64,000 nt of DNA from Thalassospira alkalitolerans. GTDB lineage: Bacteria; Pseudomonadota; Alphaproteobacteria; Rhodospirillales; Thalassospiraceae. This document shows, in pieces, positions 18,648-27,545 of this stretch (positions are counted from its first letter, which is position 1; each line of letters starts with the position of its first letter). The notes below the pieces were generated by a model, which worked only from the letters and a program-made list of their open reading frames with translations, searched no databases and was not told the DNA's origin. Location of the stretch: contig NZ_JFKB01000002.1 in assembly GCF_002115745.1 (NCBI RefSeq), positions 310,001 to 374,000 on the forward strand, in the 5' to 3' direction. The translations under genes and the position numbers were made by a program.

Positions 18648-18932
18648 ATGATCCGCGCTGACCATTTTTCGATGATAATTGTTTTGCTTTTTGCTGTGAC
18701 CCTTTCATGGCTTCAGGTGTCGTCAGGTGATTTTACGAACAAAACAGTTCTGGTCCCGGTTCCGGATGATAAAAGCGAGATTGAGATGTATGTGATTCGC
18801 CATGATGTGCCGTCATCAGTGCCATGTGGCAATGTTTGCAATACAGTTGTTGTGAAAAATGCTCTGGGTCTTGGTTCGCGTTTTAGTTCGGGCTTTGTAC
18901 AGGCCAGTATTGCGGGCCATTGGGAGCGCTGA
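18648..18932 (+). CDS. Hypothetical small exported or membrane protein
   Basis: A 94-residue frame starts at ATG 18648. A short charged start is followed by a hydrophobic run (MIIVLLFAVTLSWLQV), which could be a signal peptide or a single anchor. The rest is polar, with two cysteines in VPCGNVCNTVV that might form a disulphide. I recognise no family. It sits alone between the asparagine-synthase-like gene and the YkvA gene, on the same strand as both. The call rests on length and the plausible signal peptide only. Confidence 0.5.
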   Translation: MIRADHFSMIIVLLFAVTLSWLQVSSGDFTNKTVLVPVPDDKSEIEMYVIRHDVPSSVPCGNVCNTVVVKNALGLGSRFSSGFVQASIAGHWER

Positions 18933-18991
18933 CATTTTCGCTCAGGGCTGTCAAAATGACCTGAAGGTTTGGCTGCCGTCCGGAGGATTTT

Positions 18992-19360
18992 ATGGCTAAA
19001 GCATCCGTCTGGGCGATTATTCCCCGCCTTTTAAGCAGCTTATTCCGATCTGACGTGCCTTTGCGCAGCAAGGCGTTACTGTTGCTTGGCCTTGTTTATT
19101 TGATCAGTCCGATTGATCTGGTGCCTGACGTGATTGTTGGGATCGGCTGGATTGATGATCTGATTATTGTTCCGTTATTGGGCTGGCTGTCCTTTCGAAG
19201 CCTGCCAGAAGCAACTCAGGATAACATGGTTCGTGACGAACCCGTGATCGACGCGGCCAAACCGGTGTCGCGCAAGTGGCTTTATCTTGTCATTGTGATT
19301 GCTGTGATTGTCGCAATTGTCATGCTGACCGGTCCTGATGGTCGCATGTTTCGAAACTGA
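18992..19360 (+). CDS. YkvA family membrane protein (DUF1232)
   Basis: This 122-residue protein shows the DUF1232 core: SKALLLLGLVYLISPIDLVP around residues 26-45, followed by DVIVGIGWIDDLIIVPLLGW. The family has a conserved YLxSPIDLIPD motif within membrane segments. A second hydrophobic helix is at the C-terminus (LYLVIVIAVIVAIVML). The function of the family is not established. It ends about 100 bases before the reductase start at 19461. Confidence 0.88.
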   Translation: MAKASVWAIIPRLLSSLFRSDVPLRSKALLLLGLVYLISPIDLVPDVIVGIGWIDDLIIVPLLGWLSFRSLPEATQDNMVRDEPVIDAAKPVSRKWLYLVIVIAVIVAIVMLTGPDGRMFRN

Positions 19361-19460
19361 ATGGCCTCCCTCTCCCCCCTCCAATACCTTTGGCGTATTT
19401 GACAGGATCGGCCTTGGCCCCATAATCTTTTCGGCAAATTACCGAATGATGGGGACGTTC

Positions 19461-20459
19461 ATGGCAGACAAGTTTCGCGGGCTGGTTCTGAGCCAGCAGG
19501 ATAAATCGGTTCAGGCCGAATTTCAGGATTTAAGTGTTGATGACTTGCCCGATGGCGACGTGCTGGTGCGGGTGGATTGGTCGACTTTAAATTACAAGGA
19601 CGGCATGATCCTGAACGGGTTGGGCCGCCTTGTGCGACATTATCCGCATGTTCCCGGTGTCGATTTTGCCGGTGAAGTTGTTTCATCAGGTGATGGGCGA
19701 TACGCACCCGGCGATCAGGTGATCTTGACCGGTTGGCGGGTTGGTGAAGCCCATTGGGGCGGATATGCGCAATATGCCCGTGTCCGCGCCGATTGGCTGG
19801 TGCCGATGCCCGACGGGCTTGACGGGGCACATGCGATGGCAATCGGGACCGCCGGATTTACATCGATGCTGGCGGTCATGGCGCTTGAAGAACAGGGTGT
19901 TTCACCAGATCAGGATGGCGAAATCCTTGTTACGGGGGCTGCGGGTGGTGTCGGGTCGGTTGCGGTTAGTATTCTGACCAAGCTTGGCTATCGTGTTGCT
20001 GCGTCAACCGGGCGAAAAGATACCCATGATTATTTGCGCGGTCTTGGAGCGGTTTCGATTGTGGATCGATCCGAGCTTGAGGATGCAAGCAAGCCGTTGC
20101 TGAGCGAACGTTGGCTTGGTGCAATCGATAGTGTTGGCAGCAGCACATTGGCGCATGTTCTTTCAGAAATGAAATATCATGGTGTGGTGGCGGCCTGCGG
20201 GTTGGCCGGTGGGCCTGATTTACCTGCGACTGTTATTCCATTTTTGCTGCGCGGCGTGCGCTTGATCGGAATTGATTCGGTCATGTGTCCCTATGAAAAA
20301 CGGGTTTCCGCTTGGGACAGACTGGCGCAGGATTTACCGATGGTCGGGCTTGACAGTGCGACAACAAAAGTTGCGCTGCGCGATATTTTGCCATGGGGGG
20401 AGAAGATCCTTAAAGGGCAGGTACGTGGGCGGTTGTTAATCAATGTTCAGGATTGCTAG
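19461..20459 (+). CDS. YhdH/AcuI-type acrylyl-CoA/quinone reductase
   Basis: The 332-residue zinc-free medium-chain dehydrogenase belongs to the YhdH/YhfP/AcuI group, which reduces acrylyl-CoA with NADPH and appears in DMSP and propionate metabolism of marine bacteria. Typical blocks are LNYKDGMILNGLGRLVRHYP, PGVDFAGEVVSSG, TGWRVGEAHWGGYAQYARV, and the nucleotide-binding VTGAAGGVGSVAV. The C-terminus has LLRGVRLIGIDSVMCP, another AcuI/YhdH signature. The start at ATG 19461 matches the family N-terminus; ATG 19449 and a far-upstream TTG are in frame but less likely. Confidence 0.88.
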   Translation: MADKFRGLVLSQQDKSVQAEFQDLSVDDLPDGDVLVRVDWSTLNYKDGMILNGLGRLVRHYPHVPGVDFAGEVVSSGDGRYAPGDQVILTGWRVGEAHWGGYAQYARVRADWLVPMPDGLDGAHAMAIGTAGFTSMLAVMALEEQGVSPDQDGEILVTGAAGGVGSVAVSILTKLGYRVAASTGRKDTHDYLRGLGAVSIVDRSELEDASKPLLSERWLGAIDSVGSSTLAHVLSEMKYHGVVAACGLAGGPDLPATVIPFLLRGVRLIGIDSVMCPYEKRVSAWDRLAQDLPMVGLDSATTKVALRDILPWGEKILKGQVRGRLLINVQDC

Positions 20460-20557
20460 TCAGGGCGAATATATGCAGAATCAATTTGCTCTGCTTCATC
20501 GGGCAGGGAGTTATCGTTGGATGCTGCCAACGCTGAAATGAAGAGGGTCCGACCGTT

Positions 20558-22516
20558 ATGACTGACAACCGGTTTCGAATCCTTCTGGTTGAAGACAATC
20601 CTGGCGACGCCTTTCTTGTCAAAACGTTGCTCGAAGAAACCGGCGAGCAATTCGTGATCGAGCATCGTTCCGACCTTGCATCGGCCATGAAGCTTTTGAA
20701 TAGTTCGGCTTCAAACGGTCAGTTTGACGTTGTTTTATTGGATCTGACATTGCCCGATTCTTCGGGGGTCGAAACCATCAGCCGGGTGCGGAGCTGTTTA
20801 AACAGTGCGCCTGTGGTGGTCCTGACCGGGCACAAGGATGAAGAACTGGCTTTTGAGGCCCTTCAGCATGGTGCAGAAGATTATCTGACCAAGGAATTCC
20901 CGGATGGTCGAACCATTCGGCGTTCGATCCGCTATGCGATCGAGCGGTCACGTGCCGATCAGGCATTGAAAGAAAGCGAAGAACGTTATCGCAAGCTGGT
21001 TGAGCTGGCGCCGGAACTGATTTCAGTTCTGAGCGGCGAAGAGATTGCCTATATCAATCAGCAGGGCGTTGAGATCCTGCAAGGTAATGACAGTTCCGAT
21101 CTGGTCGGACGCAGCTTCATGGATATGGTTCACCCCGATAGCCGCGAGATCATGGGCGAATATATCGACCGATATGCTGGTGGCTATACCGGGCGGGCTG
21201 ATTTCGTCATTATGTGTCGCCGTGGTGATAATGAAAATGTCGAACTGGAAGTTTCGGCCATTGCCTTTACCCATGAAGGCGCGCCGGCGATGTTGATACT
21301 GGCCGAGGATGTGACGGAAAAGCGCAAGATCGAACGCCAGTTGGTTCAGACATCGAAGCTTGCCAGTCTTGGTGAAATGGCGGCGTCGGTGGCGCATGAA
21401 ATGAATCAGCCGCTTAACGTTATTCGTATGGCGGCTGATACGTGTTCATTGCAGTACGAATTGGATGCGGTTCAGGCGTCTTTTCAAAAAGAACGACTAT
21501 CGCTGATCAGCAGCCAGACCGAACGCATGGCCGAAATCATCCGTCATTTGCAGATTTATAGTCGCCCCGATGAAGATGATTTCGAGTTGTTTGATCCGAT
21601 GCGCGCGGTTACACGTGCGGTGGACATGGTTGAACATGATTGTCGTCTTGCGGGGATTTCTGTTGACGTTGTGCCGACGGAACAAAACTGTCAGGTGATG
21701 GGCCGTCAGGTGCAGCTTGAACAGGTTTTGGTCAATATGCTGACCAATGCGCGGGATGCGATCACGGAAAACGGTGATGATGCTGGCGGTATTGGCGGGT
21801 TGATCCGCTTAACCGCGATGATCGATCTTGATCAGCAAGTGTTGCGGATTGCGATTAATGATAATGGCGGTGGCGTTCCTGAAGACGCGATCGGGCTTAT
21901 TTTTCATCCCTTCTTTACCACCAAGGATGTCGGCAAGGGTACGGGGCTTGGGCTTTCAGTCAGTTATGGAATAGTCGAGGGTATGGGCGGGCATATTGAT
22001 GTGCGCAATGAAGGGGATGGGGCATGTTTTGAGATTGTCCTTCCTGCCAGTCATATTGGCGAGAACCCGGCAGAGATTGATGAAGCTGACAATGTTATCC
22101 CCCTGTTGCCACAGCCAAACCGAAAATCCGCAGCACCGCTGCGCAATTTGCGGGTTATGGTTGTCGATGATGAAATCGACGCAATGGAAATCATTTCAGC
22201 CTATCTGGAGGCACAGGGCTTTGCTGTTTCAGCCGCAAGTGATGGTGAAGATGCCCTTGCAATTGCCGGTGTGGTGCAGCCCGATATCCTGATTACCGAT
22301 ATCCGTATGCCGCAAATGGATGGCAATAGTTTGGTCAGGGCGTTGCGTGAACGCAATCCATCCTTGCCAGTGATCGTTATGACCGGACATCCAGGCGATG
22401 CCGATCGCCCGGCAGAAGATGGTGATGATGCGCCAGTGATGGTGATGTCAAAGCCACTGGATCTGAAGGAGCTTCTGGCAACACTTGACGAGATATCCGA
22501 GGTGGTTGCGTCCTGA
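20558..22516 (+). CDS. Hybrid histidine kinase: REC-PAS-HisKA-HATPase-REC
   Basis: The 652-residue protein has no membrane segment, so it is probably a cytosolic sensor. Domain order: an N-terminal receiver (ILLVEDNPGDAFLV; phospho-acceptor in VVLLDLTLPDSSG; about 1-125), a PAS domain (ESEERYRKLVELAPELISVL, about 140-255), HisKA with the phosphorylated His in ASVAHEMNQPLNV (about 280), an HATPase (NMLTNARDAI; DNGGGVP; GKGTGLGLSVSYGIVEGMGG), and a C-terminal receiver (VMVVDDEIDAMEI; LITDIRMPQMDG). Two receivers flanking one kinase indicate a phosphorelay. It faces the NarL-type regulator at 22581 across one terminator, so they may be partners. Confidence 0.93.
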   Translation: MTDNRFRILLVEDNPGDAFLVKTLLEETGEQFVIEHRSDLASAMKLLNSSASNGQFDVVLLDLTLPDSSGVETISRVRSCLNSAPVVVLTGHKDEELAFEALQHGAEDYLTKEFPDGRTIRRSIRYAIERSRADQALKESEERYRKLVELAPELISVLSGEEIAYINQQGVEILQGNDSSDLVGRSFMDMVHPDSREIMGEYIDRYAGGYTGRADFVIMCRRGDNENVELEVSAIAFTHEGAPAMLILAEDVTEKRKIERQLVQTSKLASLGEMAASVAHEMNQPLNVIRMAADTCSLQYELDAVQASFQKERLSLISSQTERMAEIIRHLQIYSRPDEDDFELFDPMRAVTRAVDMVEHDCRLAGISVDVVPTEQNCQVMGRQVQLEQVLVNMLTNARDAITENGDDAGGIGGLIRLTAMIDLDQQVLRIAINDNGGGVPEDAIGLIFHPFFTTKDVGKGTGLGLSVSYGIVEGMGGHIDVRNEGDGACFEIVLPASHIGENPAEIDEADNVIPLLPQPNRKSAAPLRNLRVMVVDDEIDAMEIISAYLEAQGFAVSAASDGEDALAIAGVVQPDILITDIRMPQMDGNSLVRALRERNPSLPVIVMTGHPGDADRPAEDGDDAPVMVMSKPLDLKELLATLDEISEVVAS

Positions 22517-22521
22517 AACAA

Positions 22522-22546
22522 AAAACCCGGCCAATGGCCGGGTTTT
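22522..22546. terminator. Bidirectional terminator between kinase and regulator
   Basis: Perfect 11-bp arms AAAACCCGGCC (22522-22532) and GGCCGGGTTTT (22536-22546) close an AAT loop. The flanking A-run and T-run allow termination of the kinase gene (plus) and the response regulator (minus). Confidence 0.9.
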
Positions 22547-22580
22547 GAATGCGGTCGGTATGTTGCCGGGGCGCGGAATC

Positions 22581-23234
22581 TTATGCTTCCCAGCCGAGTT
22601 GCATGGCAATTTTAACGGCCTGCGTACGGTTGGCGGCGCCAAGTTTTTTGAAAATGCCGGTCAGGTGAACCTTTACGGTGATTTCACGCACGGTCAGCTG
22701 CTTGGCGATTTCCTTGTTGGACAGGCCCTTGGTCAGGAGTGCAAGAACTTCGCGCTCACGATTGGTCAGTTGACGCAGGGGGTTGTCGTGAGTCAGGCCA
22801 TCCAGATCAATCTCGCCCGGACGGAGTTTTGAACCATCATCTTCAAGCAATGCGGATGGAATGTATTTTTCACCCGAAAGAATAAGGCGCAGGGCGTTGA
22901 TCAGCGATTTACCTGACAATGTCTTGGGTAGATATCCTGACGCACCATGTTCGAGTGCATTGAGGACATCGCTGCGTTTGACTGAGCCCGACAGGATGAC
23001 AACCGGAATTTCCGGATGTTTCTGGCGCATGACGGTAAGGCCCGACAGGCCGTTCATGCCGGGCATGTTCAGATCAAGGATTGTCAATTCAACCGGCGTA
23101 TCACCATCAACAATTGAAAGCGCCTCGGCAAAGTCCTTTGCCTGTGCAACTTCGACTTCTGGGGCTGCCGTTTTCAGAAAGGATGTGATCCCGTCTCTGA
23201 CGAGGTCATGGTCGTCCGCTAGCAGGATATTCAT
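22581..23234 (-). CDS. NarL/FixJ-type response regulator (LuxR HTH)
   Basis: The 217-residue two-domain regulator has a receiver beginning MNILLADDHDLVRDGI, the phospho-acceptor Asp in LTILDLNMPGMNG (about residue 54), and the Lys in YLPKTLSGKSL. The C-terminal LuxR-type DNA-binding domain reads LTNREREVLALLTKGLSNKE, then IAKQLTVREITVKVHLTGIF. It probably controls transcription after phosphorylation. It converges on the hybrid kinase at 20558, a candidate partner. About 285 bases of promoter DNA lie upstream, with a palindrome ATCCTTAAGGAT at 23426-23437. Confidence 0.93.
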   Translation of the reverse strand: MNILLADDHDLVRDGITSFLKTAAPEVEVAQAKDFAEALSIVDGDTPVELTILDLNMPGMNGLSGLTVMRQKHPEIPVVILSGSVKRSDVLNALEHGASGYLPKTLSGKSLINALRLILSGEKYIPSALLEDDGSKLRPGEIDLDGLTHDNPLRQLTNREREVLALLTKGLSNKEIAKQLTVREITVKVHLTGIFKKLGAANRTQAVKIAMQLGWEA

Positions 23235-23520
23235 GTTTTTGTGCCGTACCCGTTTTTATCCGTATCCCGCGAAAGGCGGTACCGGTATCGCGCTCCGCAC
23301 CCAAAAACACGGAATCGCGCAAAGTTGTCATCTTCCAAAAATCCGCGTCCCCCCGGACGCGAGCGCAGCATTAAATAATTCTGATGCTCTGTCAAACTAC
23401 AGGAAGGTCTTTAGAGAGTGATATTATCCTTAAGGATAGGTTGGTGTGTGTGGTGATAGTCTGTTTCGCGCAGATTGCATAGTGAAATCGGTTGCAACTT
23501 CAAGTACCTGACCAAAAGGA
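23235..23520. other. Intergenic region upstream of the response regulator
   Basis: No gene is seen in these 286 bases. The region becomes AT-rich after about 23370 and contains a perfect 12-bp palindrome ATCCTTAAGGAT at 23426-23437, about 190 bases upstream of the regulator start, which might be an operator. Evidence for its function is weak. Confidence 0.4.
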
Positions 23521-24288
23521 TCAGGCATTAATCGAAATTATGCCGGTCGCGTCGTTTCGTGATTGGCTGTAACCGGGGATCGGTTTTGGTTCTTCATCAG
23601 CACCTGTTGCACGCAACAGGCTGGCCTGACGGAATGCAGACATATCTGCCCCGGACGGGGCATTAGGTGCCAGAGCGGCATTTTGCAAGGTTGCTAATGC
23701 GCGTTCCTTGTCTTCCGGGCTTCCTGAAAGGCTTGCCGCGACATCGACATGACCGCCAATGGCATATGCTTTGCCATCCGGACCGATCTGATATTCATAT
23801 TGCGGGGCAGAACCATAGGGGCCTGCTGCGGCAGCATGGGCCTTTTCTTCTTGCTTTACCGCCGAATCGCGGGCTTGTAGTTGGGAAACGTCAGCTTTTT
23901 CAGTGGCATCCAAATCAGCGGGCGCTTTGTTGCCTGCCGGGCTGTTTTCGGTGCTTGCTTCAAGGGCATCGCGATATTCACTGCGACTTGCGCCACTGGC
24001 CACCGCTTGGGCTTCGGTAAGTGTTCTAGGGTCAACAATACGGTTGCGTAAGCCTGAACTGGCTTCGTCGCCAATCCCGTATGGGTTGGTGCCCGAACCG
24101 GATTGTCCACCTGTCTTGACTTCAATTGCCTCATATTCGGCCAATACACGGCCATCAGCGGTCTGCGCGATCTCCCTGATATTCAGGATGACGCCCAATC
24201 CCCCCCCCGTAGGGTTGGCTATGGTTTGGCCAGTTGCAATCATTGGATCAACAGGTGTTCCCTGATGGTGGTCAAAATTCAATACCAA
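23521..24288 (-). CDS. SprA-related / CJM1_0395-type putative metalloprotease
   Basis: The 255-residue protein has a disordered N-terminal half and a C-terminal core with the SprA-related family pattern: VSQLQARDSAVKQEEKAHAA followed by AAGPYGSAPQYEYQIGPDGK and AYAIGGHVDVAAS. In relatives the helix reads like H-E-x-x-H; here it is QEEKAHAAAAG, so the first His is replaced by Glu or shifted, and catalysis is uncertain. No signal peptide is visible. The predicted start is TTG 24288, two codons beyond an in-frame TTG at 24282; a stop lies 15 bases upstream. It is divergent from the epimerase gene. Confidence 0.75.
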   Translation of the reverse strand: MVLNFDHHQGTPVDPMIATGQTIANPTGGGLGVILNIREIAQTADGRVLAEYEAIEVKTGGQSGSGTNPYGIGDEASSGLRNRIVDPRTLTEAQAVASGASRSEYRDALEASTENSPAGNKAPADLDATEKADVSQLQARDSAVKQEEKAHAAAAGPYGSAPQYEYQIGPDGKAYAIGGHVDVAASLSGSPEDKERALATLQNAALAPNAPSGADMSAFRQASLLRATGADEEPKPIPGYSQSRNDATGIISINA

Positions 24289-24466
24289 AGGATAGCAGGA
24301 AATTTACCCGGAGTCTCGTTTTTCGACCTGTTACCTGACCACCAATGGTGCAGATACAAGCTTGCTGTCTTGCGTGACAAGACCTGTCCTGTTACAGGAA
24401 TGCTCGGATTTTGAATGCGCCGATATGCAAGGCGGAAACATTTTAAGACAGGAAAATTTGATCGTG

Positions 24467-25498
24467 ATGTCCGACTTTGTCATTCCCGCGAATGAAAAGG
24501 TTCTGGTAACCGGGGCTGCCGGTTTTATCGGATCACATCTTTGCCAAAAACTGCTTGAACAGGGCAGCATGGTTGTCGGGCTTGATAACGTTAATGACTA
24601 TTACGACGTCAGCTTGAAAGAAGCGCGGCTTGCGCGGCTTGAGGGACAGGACGGTTTCAAGTTTGTACGTATGGACTTGGAAAACCGCGAAGGCATTGCT
24701 GATCTGTTTGCGACCGAGAAGCCAGCTTATGTTGTGAACCTGGCGGCACAGGCCGGGGTGCGCTATTCGATTGAAAACCCGCATGCCTATGTCGATGCCA
24801 ATCTGGTTGGGTTTACCAATATTCTTGAAGGATGTCGTCACAACGGTGTGAAGCATCTTGTCTATGCATCAAGCAGTTCGGTTTACGGTATGAATACCGA
24901 GATGCCGTTTTCGGTGCATCACAATGTCGATCATCCGATCAGCCTGTATGCAGCATCGAAAAAAGCCAACGAGCTGATGGCACATACCTATAGCCATCTT
25001 TATCGATTGCCGACCACGGGGCTGCGCTTCTTCACTGTTTATGGTCCATGGGGGCGCCCGGATATGGCGCTGTTCCTGTTTACCAAGGCGATCCTTGAAG
25101 GTCGCCCAATTGACGTTTTCAATGAAGGTAAAATGCGCCGCGATTTCACCTATATCGATGATATCGTCGAAGGGGTGTATCGTTGCATTTCAACCGTTGC
25201 CGCGCCAAATCCAGACTGGAACCCGGCAAAGCCGGACCCGGCGACAAGCTCGGCCCCGTATCGTGTGTTTAATATCGGCAATAACAACCCTGTCGAATTG
25301 ATGCACATGATTGGCACGATTGAAAAGGCGTTGGGCAAAACGGCCGAGAAAAACATGCTGCCGATGCAGGCCGGTGACGTTCCTGCCACCTATGCTGATG
25401 TTGATGCCCTGACCGATGCCGTCGGCTTCAAGCCGGAAACGTCGATTGAAACCGGGATTGGCCGCTTCATTGAGTGGTATAATTCATTTTACGGATAA
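24467..25498 (+). CDS. NAD-dependent UDP-glucuronate 4-epimerase-like protein
   Basis: This 343-residue short-chain dehydrogenase-fold epimerase supplies a sugar nucleotide, most likely UDP-galacturonate, for polysaccharide. The NAD-binding [19 protein letters not shown], the catalytic SSSSVYG (Ser/Thr region) and YAASKKANE (Tyr-x-x-x-Lys) are all visible. The segments [16 protein letters not shown] and [20 protein letters not shown] are characteristic of the LpsL/CapI glucuronate 4-epimerase group. ATG 24467 is chosen because it places the Rossmann motif near the N-terminus; an in-frame ATG at 24362 would add an unlikely leader. The flippase gene begins 6 bases after its stop. Confidence 0.88.
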   Translation: MSDFVIPANEKVLVTGAAGFIGSHLCQKLLEQGSMVVGLDNVNDYYDVSLKEARLARLEGQDGFKFVRMDLENREGIADLFATEKPAYVVNLAAQAGVRYSIENPHAYVDANLVGFTNILEGCRHNGVKHLVYASSSSVYGMNTEMPFSVHHNVDHPISLYAASKKANELMAHTYSHLYRLPTTGLRFFTVYGPWGRPDMALFLFTKAILEGRPIDVFNEGKMRRDFTYIDDIVEGVYRCISTVAAPNPDWNPAKPDPATSSAPYRVFNIGNNNPVELMHMIGTIEKALGKTAEKNMLPMQAGDVPATYADVDALTDAVGFKPETSIETGIGRFIEWYNSFYG

Positions 25499-25504
25499 GA
25501 TGAT

Positions 25505-26770
25505 TTGAAATTTGCTGCCATTTTTGTGCTGTTCGCCAATGCGTTTTCGGCGGGCATGATGTTTCTGGCCAGCGTGTTTATTTCACGCTATGGCGGTAAG
25601 GATCTTTTCGGTTTCTTCAGTGTGGTTCTTGGGTTGATTATCTCGGCAACTCCTGTCGTGACGGTCGGTATGGATGCTGCAATTGTAAAGTTTTTGCCGC
25701 AATACCGTAATGAAGGCCGCCGCCAGTTGATTAGCGGAATGCCGCGATTTGTCGTACTGTTTTCCGGATTTATTTCGATTGTTGGTGGCGTGGTTCTGGG
25801 CTGGATTCTGGTTCAATTCCGGAACTATGGTTGGGAAATTGGATTTGCCGCGGGTGCCTGTCTTCCGCTGGCTGTAATGTTAACCGTATTGCAGAGTACG
25901 ATACGTGCGGATGGAAATGTTTCACGTGCCGTGGTGGGTGAGGCGATAATTCGGCCGCTGGTATTTGGTCTTTTGCTTTTACTGCTTCAGTTTACGCTGT
26001 TGAACCAGCTTTCTCTTTTCGCTGTGGTCGGGGCTTATGCTCTTGCCTTGCTGGGGGCAAATGTGGTTGCAAGCATGCATGTTAATTGGCGCGGTGAATT
26101 CCATCCGGAGAAGACAGACATTCGCCTGTGGTTTCAGTTTGGCTTGAATGTGCTGTTTTCAAACTTTTCTATTGCATTGCTTAATCAGTCACCGGTGATT
26201 GTTGCCGGCATTGTACTTTCGGCATTCGATGCTGGGGAGCTGGGGGCGGTCATTCGATTGGCAATGTTGGTTGCATTTGCCTTAACTGCGGTGAATTCCG
26301 TTATTTCGCCGTTTTTGTCGCGCGCGATGTCACTGGGCGACAAGGTGGAACTGCAATCCCTTGTTACCCGTGCTACGGCGTTTTCATTGCTTGTTGCTGT
26401 CCCTGTGTGCGGTGCATTTTATGCCTTTGCGCCATTGCTGTTATCGGTATTTGGCGAGAGTTATCAGGGAGCTGTTCCATATCTGCGCATGATGTTGGTT
26501 GCATATGGTGTTCAGACAGCTGCGGGATCAAGTGTTGCCTTGCTCAATATGACGGGGATCCATCGTGCAACGACGAAAATCGTTGTTACGTGGGCCATTT
26601 TGACCGTGCTGGGTTTGTTCGCGGCAATGAACTATGCGGGAATGTTTGGCGGTGTTATTGTTGCGGCACTGTCGGTGGCAGGTTATCCGGTTTTACTCGC
26701 ATTCCTGTGTCACAAAACACTCGGCATTGATCCGACAGTGCTGTCCTTGCGGTTTTTGATCCGCAAATAG
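25505..26770 (+). CDS. Polysaccharide/O-antigen flippase (MOP superfamily)
   Basis: The 421-residue polytopic inner-membrane protein has about 12 hydrophobic segments and the look of Wzx/RfbX-type exporters that flip lipid-linked glycans. The N-terminal pattern FANAFSAGMMFLASVFISRY followed by GGKDLFGFFSV is typical. Start is TTG 25505. It directly follows the epimerase, so the pair likely serves the same surface polysaccharide. The glycan itself is unknown; no polymerase is seen nearby. Confidence 0.85.
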   Translation: MKFAAIFVLFANAFSAGMMFLASVFISRYGGKDLFGFFSVVLGLIISATPVVTVGMDAAIVKFLPQYRNEGRRQLISGMPRFVVLFSGFISIVGGVVLGWILVQFRNYGWEIGFAAGACLPLAVMLTVLQSTIRADGNVSRAVVGEAIIRPLVFGLLLLLLQFTLLNQLSLFAVVGAYALALLGANVVASMHVNWRGEFHPEKTDIRLWFQFGLNVLFSNFSIALLNQSPVIVAGIVLSAFDAGELGAVIRLAMLVAFALTAVNSVISPFLSRAMSLGDKVELQSLVTRATAFSLLVAVPVCGAFYAFAPLLLSVFGESYQGAVPYLRMMLVAYGVQTAAGSSVALLNMTGIHRATTKIVVTWAILTVLGLFAAMNYAGMFGGVIVAALSVAGYPVLLAFLCHKTLGIDPTVLSLRFLIRK

Positions 26771-26789
26771 CAATTATATCACAATGACT

Positions 26790-26813
26790 GCGGACCTTTT
26801 CCGAAAGGTCCGC
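26790..26813. terminator. Hairpin between flippase and tRNA-Thr genes
   Basis: Perfect 10-bp arms GCGGACCTTT (26790-26799) and AAAGGTCCGC (26804-26813) close a TCCG loop. It lies 20 bases after the flippase stop and about 30 bases past the tRNA 3' end on the minus strand, so it could end both transcripts. T-runs are poor on both sides. Confidence 0.65.
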
Positions 26814-26844
26814 CATAAACAATCTAATTGTATTGCGAGGAAAA

Positions 26845-26919
26845 TGGTGCTGCTGGGGAGATTTGAACTCCCGGCCTCTCCCTTACCAAGGGAGTGCTCT
26901 ACCCCTGAGCTACAGCAGC
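26845..26919 (-). tRNA. tRNA-Thr (anticodon GGT)
   Basis: The minus strand reads GCTGCTG, a D-arm TAGCTCAGGGGTAGAGCA, an anticodon stem CTCCC/GGGAG with loop TTGGTAA (anticodon GGT, codon ACC), a T-arm GGTTC-like GAGTTCAAATC, and CAGCAGC with encoded ACCA. It is 75 nt and identical to the copy at 26947-27021. Confidence 0.96.
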
Positions 26920-26946
26920 CCCTAAAAAGGCTGATCCGAAGGGCAA

Positions 26947-27021
26947 TGGTGCTGCTGGGGAGATTTGAACTCCCGGCCTCTCCCTTACCAAGGGAGTGCT
27001 CTACCCCTGAGCTACAGCAGC
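26947..27021 (-). tRNA. tRNA-Thr (anticodon GGT), second copy
   Basis: This 75-nt gene is identical to 26845-26919. Only 27 bases separate the two, with no terminator between them, so they are probably one transcript processed into two tRNAs. This copy is the upstream one on the minus strand. Confidence 0.96.
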
Positions 27022-27199
27022 ATTGGGCCCTTGCGGTGCGGGCGGGTTATAGGCCACAGGTTGGTAATTGGTCAAGCCCGAAATATACGAAGTTTTTCGA
27101 TTGTGTGCCGATAGTGCATTTTAGCCAAGTTCAGCTGCATTTGTGCGCGGGATAATTTATAAAGCTATGTATCCATGAACCGAATGATGTGATGGGACG

Positions 27200-27379
27200 A
27201 TGACGGCAAAAAAATCCTTTGAACGACCGGCAATCAATGAGGAACGCCAAAAGCGCGAGGCAGAGGCATTGCGTGCCAATCTGGCGCGCCGCAAACAGCA
27301 GCAGCGCACACGCAAGTCGGTCGATGCCGACAAGGCGGCCGGGAGTTCCGGCCAAGTTGTGGATGAGGACGAAGTTTAG
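27200..27379 (+). CDS. Small basic hypothetical protein (59 aa)
   Basis: A 59-residue frame runs from ATG 27200 to TAG 27379, below usual length cut-offs. It starts MTAKKSFERPAINEERQKR and continues with a helix rich in Arg, Lys, Glu and Gln (EALRANLARRKQQQRTRK), then a short acidic tail ending DEDEV. The composition suggests a helical, possibly nucleic-acid-associated protein. Similar short proteins are common in alphaproteobacteria, with no known role. It precedes dcd by about 165 bases. Confidence 0.7.
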   Translation: MTAKKSFERPAINEERQKREAEALRANLARRKQQQRTRKSVDADKAAGSSGQVVDEDEV

Positions 27380-27545
27380 GTTGCGATGATCGGGGGGCGG
27401 TAAGCTTTGGCGCTTCGCCTTCGGGCGCCGTATCGCGAAAAATACCGATATAGCGGATTAACACGCATCGTCTGGTTGATCTTGCACGTACCGCACGGGT
27501 AAAACCAATGCTATCAAAGCCAATTAGCAAAACAGGGGTGGCGAC

